Positions 23,859 through 34,446 of a stretch of DNA of 38,594 bases are shown here, one piece after another. The DNA is from Haplosporangium gracile. Taxonomy: Eukaryota > Mortierellomycota > Mortierellomycetes > Mortierellales > Mortierellaceae. The notes under the pieces are model-generated. The model did not search any database and was not told where the DNA came from. It saw only the letters and a list, made by a program, of their open reading frames with translations. The DNA lies in assembly GCA_015499985.1 (NCBI GenBank), contig JAAAUF010000343.1:1-38594 (forward strand), given 5' to 3'. Positions within the stretch are counted from its first letter, which is position 1. Each line of letters opens with the position of its first letter. The translations under genes were made by a program, and so were the position numbers.

Positions 23859-26800
23859 ATGTCGTCACAACACCACCACCATCACTCCGATAGTCTAGGG
23901 CACCAGCCCCAGGAACCTGTATATCATAGCCACAACCCAACATCCCCATCATCCCCCACTCGCGCCTACTTCCCTCCCAACAAAACCGTCCCCGCATCAA
24001 TACCACAAGCCCTCTCTGCCTCCCTCGTCGCCTCGCTCGCCTCCAAGAAGGCCGCCTACATCAACCACCCCTCCATACAAAAAGTCATCGCCAGCCATAC
24101 TATCACGAAACAGCAAGAAGCCAATGCTCCAGATTACGACGAATCTATTGCCAATATACCCGACCTCGACCTGTTACCCCCACCCCCAGTTTACGACATT
24201 GTCAACTGCTCGACCTCCCAAACTTTGCTCTTGGTCTCGTCGCTTATCAATACCATCCTTGCAGTCAACGACCGCCTTGCTTGTCCCAAGATCACCCTCT
24301 TCCACTCTCGAGCCATCCCCAATATCTCGATCGAGGCATATCTCTCTAGGATACTCCAGTATGCACCCTTCCAGAATGAAGTTCTTCTGATTATCCTCCT
24401 CTACTTTGATCGTATTGGAGGAGGATGCAAACCCACACAGGTCTTGACAAACACCATCCCCAAAAGCCTTCTTCGCCAGGCATCCCTTTCGTCTGAGGAG
24501 ATTAGCCAGCTCACTGCTCCCAAGACCGAGCCGACGACAGGAGATTACTTTCGTAACGCAGACGAGATGGTTAAGCAAGGTGAAGGAGGAGGATCAGGAC
24601 TGACTACATCGGATGCAGACAGTGATATTCTGGACGAGGAGGAGCCTATTGCGGATGAGATCTATACGTCGTCGTCCGAGTCCCCTGTGGGGTCGAAGCT
24701 CATTATCAACAGCTTCAACATCCACCGTTTGCTGATCACCAGCATCCTTGTTGCCTGCAAGTTTTCCTCGGACGTCTTTTATCCCAACGTTCGCTATGCC
24801 CGAGTAAGTCGATCAGTCCATGGGCTGCCCGTGACCATTCCATCCATCCATCCATCCATCCACCCTTTCCCATCCCTCCATCCAATCACAATGCACCGTC
24901 TATCTACATGTATCTATCCACATCCACGGGGTACATGAACCAGCAATTGTGATCATCGCGTCAAATTAATTTTTCCTGTTCTTCTGTGTCCCCTTCCTAG
25001 GTCGGTGGTCTCCCACTGTCAGAACTCAACCAGTTGGAACTAGAGTTTCTCTTCCTCTCCCAGTTTGAGCTCAACACAACAGAGTCAGAACTCCAAACAT
25101 ACGGCAACAAGCTGCTCATGTACCACCAACGCCTCAACGGGACAGAAAGAGCCGCCTACGACGCCATCACCCCCGCCAAAGGCGAGTATGTCCGCCTCAA
25201 CGAGAAGAAACAAATCCTGACTGACATCAAACCCGCCCATCCTTCTCATCCTCCTCCTCCACCAAGAATCCAAACCTCTGACCTCTCCCAGCCTCAATCC
25301 CAGCCTCAGCCTCAGCCTCAAAATCGCCCTTCAACTGAGTCAGAGCCTCGACCATTTGTCTCGACTGGCCCCTACCGCGACAGCAAGGAGTTCATCATGG
25401 ACGACGACGAGGTCATGTCAGAAAAGACAGACGACCAGGTTGGATCTCCAACAGATTGGCGCAGTGTTGCGAACACTCCAGTGATTAAGGCAGAGACCCC
25501 TGTGGCAGCAAAGTATCCCATTCCGCGATCCAGTAAGATGAACTTGGACCATATGATCTGGCCCACCAACGAGATGGAGACAAAGTACACCCCTGCCTCT
25601 CACTATAGCGGCATGGTCATGGATGAGGATGCTGCCAGGATCGAAGAAGAGTTCAACAAGGCCTCACCTCCGCCAGAATCATCAGAGCCCAACCCCAAGC
25701 GAAAGCTCCAGCGTCTCTCTTCTGGAACCATGGAGACAGTGCCCGCCAAGCGTGCCAACACACCCGGCAAGAACTCTAGTTCGGAGAAAGCAGTACCCAG
25801 TCAGCAAGGAACCAACAAGAACATCCTCAAGCCCCTCTTCCGCAAGATTGCCTCATTTGCCCATCGTTCAGAGGCAGCGCCGATTCAAGAGCCAGAGCCC
25901 ACTCCTCAATCACCAGCACTGCGATCACACCCGTATCTCGTCCGCCATCGTATCTCGCCTGCTTCTTCCAGCACGAATCTTCAAGATCCAGAGGAGGTGC
26001 CCAGCCCAGTGACACTCACATCTCGGAGGATGTCTTGGCAGCAGCAGCAGCAGGAAGAGTACCCGAGCCAGAACCAGGGTCAAGGCCACGATCAGATGCG
26101 AGCACCACCCGCCTTCCAGGCCAAACCCCCGCCACCGCCTTACAGTGGTCAAAGCCAAATGGCCCCTTACAAAGCATCTGCATCGACCCGAGGACGCCGC
26201 CAACATCGGTCCCGCGAGCTTTCGCTCTCTTCCCTGGCCTCTGAGTTGACTTTTGAGCCAACGCGATCAAGTCTGTCTCCCATGTGTGAGGAAGCGCCTC
26301 GGACCTCAGCGTCGTCAGCCCATCCAGCGACCCTTGCTCCTTTTTACTTCCCACCCAGACCCCAGTCTATCCAGGGCGAGTCTGGTCATCCCTTGTCACC
26401 TCTGCGTGGTGGCCAGGAGTCGAATGCCTCTCCTGAGGGCGAGGAGGACAGTGCGATGCAATGCGACGACGACTCCTTCCCTTCGGAGGGATCAAGGGGC
26501 TTCCAGTCTGAGCCCCTCTCTGCCTCTGCCGTCGCGGCCGCTGCTGCAGCCCAGGGAAAGGGTAGGAGGATAACATCGGAGAGGATAGCAACAGAGTGTC
26601 TGAATGGGGGCTCATCGTCATCATCAACATCATCAACATCATCTCCCTCAGCGATCCGTCAGCAACAAAACGCGATAGAGCACAGTACACCCGCTGGTAG
26701 GCAAAGGATCCCAAGTCATGCGCCTTCACCCACGACCACCTATCCTCCTGTTCAATGTCCTCACCCTCATTACGTTGCCTCCTACTACCCTGCTTCAACC

Positions 26801-27607
26801 AATCTCCAATTGGTCCAGAACTTCAAGGGGCTCTCGACGACGATAACAGGAGGAGTAGCTCGCAGCCAGAACCCCCCACCCCCCGTCGCAATTCCCTGCA
26901 GCCCCCAAGCGATCCTTCGGAGTCCTCAGGCAATTCTCCCAGCCGTGTCGGCAGCCAACGGTCGATCGCCACAGCCACCGGCCCTGGCCCCTCGTCCGTC
27001 GCGGCAGTTTGCTCCAATCCGCCCAAGGACGCCCATGATGTCGGACGAAGACCCAAAAGACCGCGTAGCTCAGTTGAGTACTGAAACTGCATCGTCTTCT
27101 TCGTCCTCTACTTCTTCCGCGGCCCCGAAGAAGAAGAGAGGGTCAGAGTCCAAGTCGTCCCAGCATCAAACTCCCCAGGCCTTGCGCCCACTGGTTCCTG
27201 CAGTTGCGATTGCGAATGCGCCACCGCCCTACCGCCCACCGTTTATTGCATACCCTTCTCCATATACCCCACATATGCAAGTCAGTCCTAACGGCAGTGG
27301 TGGTGCAGTGAGACCGCCCCCTCCAATGATCATGGCGGTTGATTATTCGCATGGTGCTGCAATGATGGCAGCAGCAGCAGCTGGTGGCCACCACGGTCAC
27401 CCTCAATTCATTGCAGCGGCTGGCCCAGGGGGCCACCCTGGCGGCCCAGGTCCCCGACTTTTCATCCCTGTGATCCCTGTTATGTACAACAAACCGCCTC
27501 CTTCAGCCAACTTGGCGCCTGTTGCTCCTCAAGGAAACAAGTCAGCTGGCGGTGGTGGCAAGACGATGACTACCCCTGCCAAGATCGCGCCTCGATTGCA
27601 TCATTAA
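23859..27607 (+). CDS. Pho80/Pcl-type cyclin with long disordered C-terminal tail
   Basis: Two exons, 23859-24803 and 25001-27607, giving 1,183 residues. After a His-rich start, residues about 110-188 and 281-360 form a Pho80-like cyclin box: SRILQYAPFQNEVLLIILLYFDR, then NSFNIHRLLITSILVACKF, YARVGGLPLSELN and LEFLFLSQFEL, which are the hallmark blocks of cyclins that bind Pho85-type kinases. The intron falls exactly at YAR|VGG. Between the two halves is an acidic insert of about 90 residues (188-280) not seen in short Pho80 proteins. From about 360 to the end the chain is Pro, Ser, Gln and Ala rich with KKKRG and PAKR basic clusters, so it is probably disordered and phosphorylated. Known members control phosphate, glycogen and polarity pathways through Pho85; which branch applies here is not decidable. 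The spliced intron contains a CATC repeat. Confidence 0.85.
24841..24862. repeat. CATC tetranucleotide repeat in the cyclin intron
   Basis: Five to six CATC units in the single intron (24804-25000) of the cyclin gene. No coding effect expected. Confidence 0.85.
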
Positions 27608-27684
27608 GTTGATATAGAATTTGAGGATGACCTTGTGTATGTTTACTATGATTGAATGACAGTCTTTTTAATGCTATCCTGATG

Positions 27685-27690
27685 AATAAA
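27685..27690 (+). terminator. AATAAA poly(A) signal of the cyclin gene
   Basis: AATAAA 78 bases after the TAA stop at 27605-27607, followed by A-rich and then T-rich sequence. Confidence 0.55.
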
Positions 27691-27906
27691 AAAGAAAAAA
27701 GTTAAAAAAAAGACGCGTTTTTGATTTCTTTGTTTGTTTGACTTCGATGAGAGTGTACTCGTGATCAAGTGAGTGATGTTGGACTGTACCCCGTAAGTAA
27801 AGGGTGAAAGAGCGCCATTTTTGAATGAGTATTGACACTGTGGACAGGAGCAGGAGTTAGGGCGGAAAACAAAGAGCGGGCAAAATGACAAACAAACACA
27901 CACCTC

Positions 27907-27912
27907 TTTAAA
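27907..27912 (+). promoter_or_regulatory. TATA-like TTTAAA box of the allantoicase gene
   Basis: TTTAAA about 195 bases before the allantoicase ATG, leading into a pyrimidine tract and then an A-rich leader. Assignment rests on position and on similarity to the thioredoxin promoter in this window. Confidence 0.4.
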
Positions 27913-28105
27913 CCTTTCTTTTCCCTCTTTTCCTCATTCTCTCTCTCTTCCATACCTTTTTTTACTCTTCTCCTCTTCCCCCCTTCTCTCCTTTCTTCCC
28001 TTCTTTTTTCTTTTTTTCTTTCCTTCCTTTCTCCATCAAAAACAATAACAAAAAAACATCACAGCAATAAACAACGCGACAAAAAACAACACGACGTAAC
28101 TGACC

Positions 28106-30867
28106 ATGGGACAAGTTCAGAGCAGACAACAGGACGAGAGCTACTTCAAGCTGGATGCCAAGGACAAGGACGCCGTCATCAAGGAATACACCGGTACTTA
28201 TTTTATCTTATTTTTTTTTTTTTTTTTTTTTTCTTTGTGCCCATTCCCCTTTCTTCGATGACCCGGCTGTCAACTTGGGTTTTACGCTTAACGATGGGAG
28301 AAGGGAGAGAAGAGCTCTCAACAATAACCTCACGTCTCACTGTCGCCCGCAGAACCGTAACGGGAGAACAACAAGGGCAACAATAACAACAGTAACGCCA
28401 ACAGCAAACGGGAAGCAGTAAAAAAAGGACGCACCAATGACCGAATGGAAAAAATAACAAAATAACGCGACTGTGCAAGTCAATGACGACGAGACAAAGA
28501 CAAAATAACCCAACGACTCCCACCACCATCCTTCTTATTCTCTGACGAATAAGAGACAGAGAGACTTGACCTGGATACTCCGCTCGCGTAACGCACAAAG
28601 GTATTGAAGTCAACCCAACGGAATATACGCACTAACCACCAAGATGCGTTCTTTCTTTTGTTTTAATACTTTACTTGTAGAGTTGGCATCGTCTGCCAAG
28701 GGCGGTAAGGTCTTAGAGGCCTCGGATGAGCTGTTTGGAGAAGGGTTTCATTTGATCAAGGACGGACCTGCTATCGAGGACAAGAACCGTGAGACTGCAA
28801 ATGGCTTCTGGAAGGTAAAAACAAAAAACGAATTCACACAATTGAGAAAAACAAAGGTGTTTTCCCGGAGAAAACCGGTAGAGACATCCACCCCCAACGG
28901 TCAAGACGAAAGAGAGCGGTCGAGTGTGCTAACGACGTTCTTTCTGTATTTCTCTTATTTAAACCACATTATCTTTTTAGGATGGTTGGGAGACAAGGTA
29001 GAGACGAATGAATAATGCATTCCATTTGTGTTGCTGTAGTTTGATGGGCTCACACAAAGAACTGGGAAACAATCACACTCACCCCACTCCTCTATTCTTC
29101 TTTCTTTCGCTCTTTTGTTATGGACATATCGGTTTGGACGTTAAACAGGAGACACAACAAGGATACTCACCACACTGCCATCATCCAACTCGCCTTTGCT
29201 GGAACCATTGCTGGATTCGACATTGATACTTCTTTCTTTGACGGAAGCCACCCTTCGTACGCGTCGGTTGAAGGCTGCCTCATTATCAAGGGTATCAAGG
29301 ACTCCTATGAGGTTCGTTTTTCGAAATACGGAATAGAGCGTGTTTACCCTGTTGACGTTGTTGTGATATTAAGCAACTAATCAGTCTGTCATCACGTCGT
29401 TTTACTAACGGCCACAATGTTGCAATGACTCGATCACGATGATAGTGGAAGGCGATTTTGCCAAAGGTTCCATTGAACGGAAACTCTCACCACTATTACG
29501 GAATTCAGGCTTCTGATGAGGTCTATACTCATCTCAAGTTGAACATGTACCCTGACGGCGGAATTGTAAGCACTTTTTATCGTCATTTTGTGGCGCTCTC
29601 CGTTTTTCATTGACAGTACTATCTCTTTGGTCTACGTTCTAACCATGATTCCCATGAAAAATATGCACAGGCCCGTCTTCGCGTTTACGGCAACGTGTCT
29701 CCCATTTTTCCCGAGGAAAAGACCGTGTTTGACCTTGCCTCTTTGGCCAACGGTGGCCGTGTGACCAAGACCAGCGACGACCGTTACGGAAAGCCAGCCA
29801 ACATCATCCTCCCCACCTCTGGAGTAAACACCCGTGATGGTTGGCAGACCCGCCGTTCCCGCGTGAAAGGACACCATGACTGGGTTGAGATCAAGTTGGG
29901 CGCCACCGGTCTTTTGGAAAGCCTTGAGGTTGACACTACCCACTTCCGTGGCAACAATCCCGATTTCGTCAGTCTCGATGCATGCAAGAGCGAATATGTA
30001 AGTGCCTTGTTTTGATTTTTTTGAAATTTTTTTTGCAGAAATCGTCGGGGGATGAAAAAAAGAATGGGAGTTTGCAGGAATGTGGAGTTGGGATGTCATC
30101 ATCATCATCACTGACGTCAATCTTTTGTATTTTTGTAGAACGATGTCCAGTACGATCCTGAGGTGCAGTGGGTCAGCCTTCTCAAGAAGTCTGAGATTCA
30201 TGCCGACAAGAAGAACATCTTTGATCTTGAGCAGACTGGTGATTCTTACACCCACGTTCGCCTCAACGTCTTCCCAGGTACAGGATGACTTTTTGAACTG
30301 CATAACAACTAGCTGCCGTGTGTTCGCTAGTGCAACGACGAGTGATCTAATATGGACCCTATTATCATATGTTTATCTCTAGATGGTGGAATTTCTCGTC
30401 TTCGTGTCTATGGTCTTCGCGTCCCTGATGCTGTCGAAGCTGTCGAGGTTGAGCTGGTTGAGGAGACAGTTGTTGAGACTGTTGATGAATTGAAGGTGGT
30501 CGAGACCACGGAGATTCTTACTCCCTTGACAGAGGCGGCCTTATCGTCATCCTCAGGAAAGACGAATGAGACGCTCGTTGAAACTGAGGTGGATTTGAAG
30601 AACGGAGACAAGGTTATTTTGACGTCGGAAGTGTCATCGGTCACTACATTGATTGAGGAGGAGACGACGGAACCCATCAAGAAGTCGTCTGCCAAACGTG
30701 GCCGCCCTAAGGGATCGGCCGCTGCTACTGCTGTTCTTGCAGCAACCAAGTTGACGCCCAAGAAGAAGGTCAAGGGCCGCTCAGCAAGTGTTTTGGATGA
30801 CGAGGAGGCGGATGCAGCAGAGCCTGTCGCCTCTGGCTCTCCTCGCAACAAGAAGATTCGCGAGTAA
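28106..30867 (+). CDS. Allantoicase with AT-hook-like basic C-terminal tail
   Basis: Eight exons: 28106-28193, 28681-28814, 28981-28997, 29149-29311, 29446-29565, 29671-29997, 30139-30277 and 30383-30867, giving 490 residues. Allantoicase (allantoate amidinohydrolase) splits allantoate to ureidoglycolate and urea in purine-nitrogen salvage. Both repeats of the family are present: [18 protein letters not shown]...DGWETRRHN, then [19 protein letters not shown]...DGWQTRRSR with HDWVEIKLG, and each repeat ends in an RLRVYG strand. Exon 3 has only 17 bases and carries DGWET plus part of an Arg codon. Normal allantoicases end near residue 345. Here about 145 further residues follow: an acidic Val/Glu/Thr stretch, then [10 protein letters not shown] (AT-hook core at about 434-441), PKKKVKGR and a basic end. 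The N-terminus MGQVQS fits a myristoylation consensus. The start ATG lies in a good context (GACCATGG). Enzyme identity is firm; the roles of the two ends are inference. Confidence 0.93.
28211..28232 (+). repeat. Poly(T) tract in allantoicase intron 1
   Basis: Twenty-two consecutive T just after the donor of the 487-base first intron. Probably a simple homopolymer, prone to sequencing error. Confidence 0.85.
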
Positions 30868-31276
30868 AACAGGAGGGTGCTCTTTTGGGTGCTGTCTGTC
30901 TATGAGATTGTGTGTGCGTGTCGTCTGTGTGTGTCCAATTGTATTTTTTCTCTTCTCTCCTTCCAACACGAAATAAAGAAAAACGAAATTTCGCTTCCTT
31001 GCTGAAAGTCAGCTCGCCGTGTGACTGTTGAGAAGTGAACACGAGAGAGGGGAGAAAAGAGATGGTCACCTGCAAGGAGCAAAAAAAGGACCGGCCTTTT
31101 TGCATTCACAGCTTTCTTCTGCGGCGACATCACCCTTTCCCCCTGTTTTTCTTTCGACTTAACGACGACACGACAGACCACTCTACCCTTCCAGCAGGAA
31201 CGAAAAGCAAGCTATTTACATCCATTAGAGACCTTACACGTCAGACCAACAGTTTTCAGCCTAACATTCGCGCTCC
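30868..31276. other. Intergenic region between allantoicase and sorting nexin genes
   Basis: 409 bases with the allantoicase 3' end (AATAAA at 30972-30977) and the promoter and leader of the Vps5-like gene. No other gene seen. Confidence 0.6.
30972..30977 (+). terminator. AATAAA poly(A) signal of allantoicase
   Basis: AATAAA 105 bases after the TAA at 30865-30867, preceded by TGTGTGTG/TTTTT-rich sequence typical of fungal 3' ends. Confidence 0.55.
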
Positions 31277-33872
31277 ATGACATCCCCGACCGGGTCAGTT
31301 TCAGACCTGCTGGCAACAGGAGGTTCAGGCACAGGAGCAAGCAGGAACGACAATAACGATGCCCTGGATGCCTCAACGTTCATCGACCCCTTCTCGGAGT
31401 CCAACCCCTTTGCAGACGACGATTCCATAGGCGGTCCCCCTGGACTCTCTTCGGTAGGAGGAGGTGCAGGAGGGCTCAAGGCGTCCCAGTCACTCAATTT
31501 TCATGAGTATTACCCGCAGTCGACTGTTGTTGCTGCAGAGACGGACGATGATGATGGTCATGAGGCAGGACATGGTGGTGGTACGGAGGAGACGCTGTAT
31601 GGAGCCAACACGACGTTCCAAAAATCGTTCTCTGCGATGAATTTGGCAGGACAGCAGGAGGGTGAGAGCACTTTGTCGTCGTCGCCTTATTATGGAGCAG
31701 GAGCTGCGACCTCTGGTAGTGGATTTGAGGATTACCAACAACGGACTTCGCACCAATATGATTCGGATGGCGGGCAGAGGTATGTGACAGGCGGAGGAGG
31801 ACATCAGCGGTGGAGTAGTGTTGACTCTGACCATCATGATGATGTTGAGGAGTCTCACCACCATCAGCAGGGGCAACAGGGACAGCAGCAGTATCAACAG
31901 TATGATCAGGTTCCAATTAAGCGAGAGGGTGCAGGACAGTTCCGTCCCGAGTCGACTCGTTCCCTTGGTTCTCAGGTAACTATCATCCATGAATATGGGG
32001 TGTCTGTATGTCAGGAGGTAGCAGGGCGTTGCTTCTAACCATCGCGGATGTCCCTTACTTCTTCTTATTCGGTATGCGTGTTAGATGTCGTTCCGCTTGC
32101 CAGAGGCGGGCGCGATTCCGTGGTTCGATATCACTGTTGGGGAGCCTCAAAAGATTGGGGATGTTATCAACTCGTACATTGTCTACAAAGTCCATATCAA
32201 GGTACATAACAAGCAAAAATCTCCCGTACCTTTTTTGGTGCTCATCAACATGTTCCACTCTGCGGCGAATGAATATCCATGACCCAACCTACTAAAACAC
32301 GGAGACTTGCTCATTTTTTTAAATATCTGTTACTGTGTGCTTTTTTCATTTCTTCTAGACAAATTCTACAGCATTCAAGTCGAGTGATTTCACGGTCCAA
32401 CGGCGATATCGGGACTTTTTATGGCTGTACAACCAACTGACGACACACAACCCGGGAGTGATTGTCCCGCCCGTGTCGGAGAAGCATGCCCTGGGCCGAT
32501 TTCAGGACGAGTTTGTGGAGAGTCGTCGAATTGCACTTGAGAGGTGTCTACGCAAAATGACGGCTCATCCTATGCTCTATGGAGATCCGGATTTGAAGCT
32601 GTTTTTGGAAAGTGAGAGCCTTGTTGCGGAGGTAATTATATCCATACTTTATTTATTTTTGTCGCGATATTTACTTTAGCTGTGCAGGATGGACTAATTT
32701 CGTAACCATTGTGTGGTTTTTCTCCTCGCTTATTGGTCAATGGCATACATAGATTAAGGAAAAGAGACAGGACAGCTCTAAGGGGTTCATGACAAAGTTT
32801 GGAGAGACTCTTTCGAGTGCGACGACGTTCACAAAAGTTCACGAGACAGACGAGGTAATGCATTAATGCGCATTATTTGCATTGGCATTGAGGAGGAGGG
32901 AGCATTTTTGCATGTATAGCCCCTAACACTAACCTCACGGTCGTCGTCGGACTTGGTCGAATTCCACCAAATGTCAAAAAATAGTGGTTTGAGTCTCGCC
33001 GCACGCAGTTGGATGTTCTGGATGGGCAGCTCAAGTCGTTATTGAAGGCGATTGAGGCGATTATCAAGCAGCGCCGGGATCTTGGAGTGGCCTCGTCCGA
33101 GTTTGGCGAGAGCATTGTCTCGTTGGCAGGCACAGAGTTGAATAAACCACTAGCGAACTCGCTTTTGGTTTTGGGTAACCTTAAGATCCGGATCAAGGAG
33201 CTGCACGACAAACAAACACATATGGATGTGTTGACATTGGAGCACACGGTGGACGAATATATCCGGACGATTGGCTCGATCAAGATTACGTTCATGACAC
33301 GAGCCAAGTTCAACCAGAACATGGTTCAGGCGCAGAACGACCTGTCAAAGAAGAAGGCCAATTTCGACAAGATGAGCCAGCCGAGTCGAAAGACTAAACC
33401 TGAACGGCTCCAACAGATGCAAGCAGAGATCACAGAGGCCGAGCAGAGGGTTGATGGAGCCAAGAAAGACTTTGAAGAGATTTCAACGTTGATCCGGCAG
33501 GAGTTTGATCGATTTGATCGGGAGAAGGTCGAGGACTTTAAACAGAGCGTGGAGGCCTTTTTGGCAAGTATGGTTAAGCACCAGCGGGAGATTGTAGGAC
33601 TGTGGGAGAATTACTTCCGAGCGCTTAATGGGGCTGCTGATGATCAGCAGAGTCCTACTGCTTCTTCTTCACAACAGCAACAACAACAGCAGCAGGACCA
33701 TCACCACCAACAACAACAGCAGCAACAGCGGACGACAACGGCAGCGGAGGAGTCGACGACAGGGTTTGGATCCCAGTTGGACACTGAGACGCCGTTGCAT
33801 GGTGGAGAGACAGGGGTGCTTGGGACAAGCCATTCGAACGATATCTTGTCGTCCAATGCATGGGGTGTATAA
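31277..33872 (+). CDS. Vps5/SNX1-type sorting nexin (PX-BAR)
   Basis: Five exons: 31277-31975, 32085-32201, 32359-32631, 32753-32854 and 32985-33872, giving 692 residues. Residues 1-233 are acidic, Gly/Ser- and His/Gln-rich, with SNPFADDD near the start. Residues about 245-365 form a PX domain with the phosphoinositide-binding RRYRDF motif (287-292), the Pro-rich PPVSEKHALGRF loop and a closing LKLFLES. From about W398 to residue 615 the helical Vps5/BAR region follows (QLDVLDGQLKSLLKAIE, AGTELNKPLANSLLVLGNL, RAKFNQNMVQAQNDLSKKK, WENYF). The tail (about 617-650) is Gln/His-rich. In yeast Vps5 pairs with Vps17 in the retromer that returns receptors from endosome to Golgi; the present protein should do the same on endosomes. 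All exon joins fall within the conserved domains and keep phase 0. Confidence 0.93.
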
Positions 33873-34120
33873 CCTCTTTATAACTCCTGTCATTGCTTCT
33901 TGGTTGCCAAGCTTTCGTGATGAAAAAAAAATATAATTTTCTAGGAATTTTCATCGTGTCTGCGCAGACATGCGACAATTATCGCTGTCTCTATTTTTTG
34001 TTGGCCAAGGCGCTTCATGCTACTATGCGAAATTTTTCTTCGTCCTTCCCCTTCCTTGCCTTCATTCTTGGCGGTATTGGGCGAGGGGGCTTTAACTATG
34101 ACGACAATGATGATGATAGT

Positions 34121-34160
34121 ATGGCAAAGTATGGCAAAGTATGGCAAAGTCTGGCAAAGA
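34121..34160 (+). repeat. Ten-base tandem repeat, four copies
   Basis: Three perfect copies of ATGGCAAAGT and a fourth with two changes (CTGGCAAAGA), about 290 bases before the thioredoxin start and about 165 bases before its TATA-like box. Confidence 0.95.
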
Positions 34161-34324
34161 CCTTGTCTATGGCCGATTTGAAATATCCTGTCTGCCTCCG
34201 TCTGGAAGGCACTCGACAAAATGTGTCAGCAAACCCACCAACACACTCAACACACGCTTATTCGCTGAATAATTGAATTTAAATGCCGTCATTGACCTCG
34301 CTAATTGCAAATCCTCGCCAAACC

Positions 34325-34332
34325 TATTTAAA
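34325..34332 (+). promoter_or_regulatory. TATA-like box of the thioredoxin gene
   Basis: TATTTAAA 115 bases before the ATG, followed by a CT-rich tract with TCAC/TTC motifs and a CAACCAACCAACC leader. Placement is typical for fungal core promoters. Confidence 0.55.
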
Positions 34333-34446
34333 CGCGCCCTTTCATCCCATTTTTCACTTCTCTCTTTTTTTTTTCTATTTCTTAACACTTCCCTCAACAC
34401 CACTCCTCATTATAACCATCAACCAACCAACCAACACATAACAACC

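Larger units (their letters stand above)
27608..28105. other. Intergenic region: cyclin 3' end and allantoicase promoter
   Basis: 498 bases. The first part has the cyclin poly(A) signal. A TTTAAA box at 27907-27912 is followed by about 120 bases of CT-rich sequence and an A/CAA-rich leader, the same core-promoter order seen before the thioredoxin gene. Confidence 0.6.
33873..34446. other. Intergenic region: sorting nexin 3' end and thioredoxin promoter
   Basis: 574 bases with a four-copy 10-base tandem repeat (34121-34160), a TATA-like box (34325-34332), a CT-rich tract and a CAACCA-rich leader before the thioredoxin ATG. No further gene seen. Confidence 0.65.

Noticed and set aside
27143..27436. 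Minus-strand frames inside the cyclin tail
   Set aside because: Shadows of the repetitive, Pro/Ala-rich coding strand.
1853..33872. PXA/Nexin_C and Vps5-like genes as an endosomal gene cluster
   Set aside because: They are about 27 kb apart on opposite strands with unrelated genes between; co-location is probably chance.
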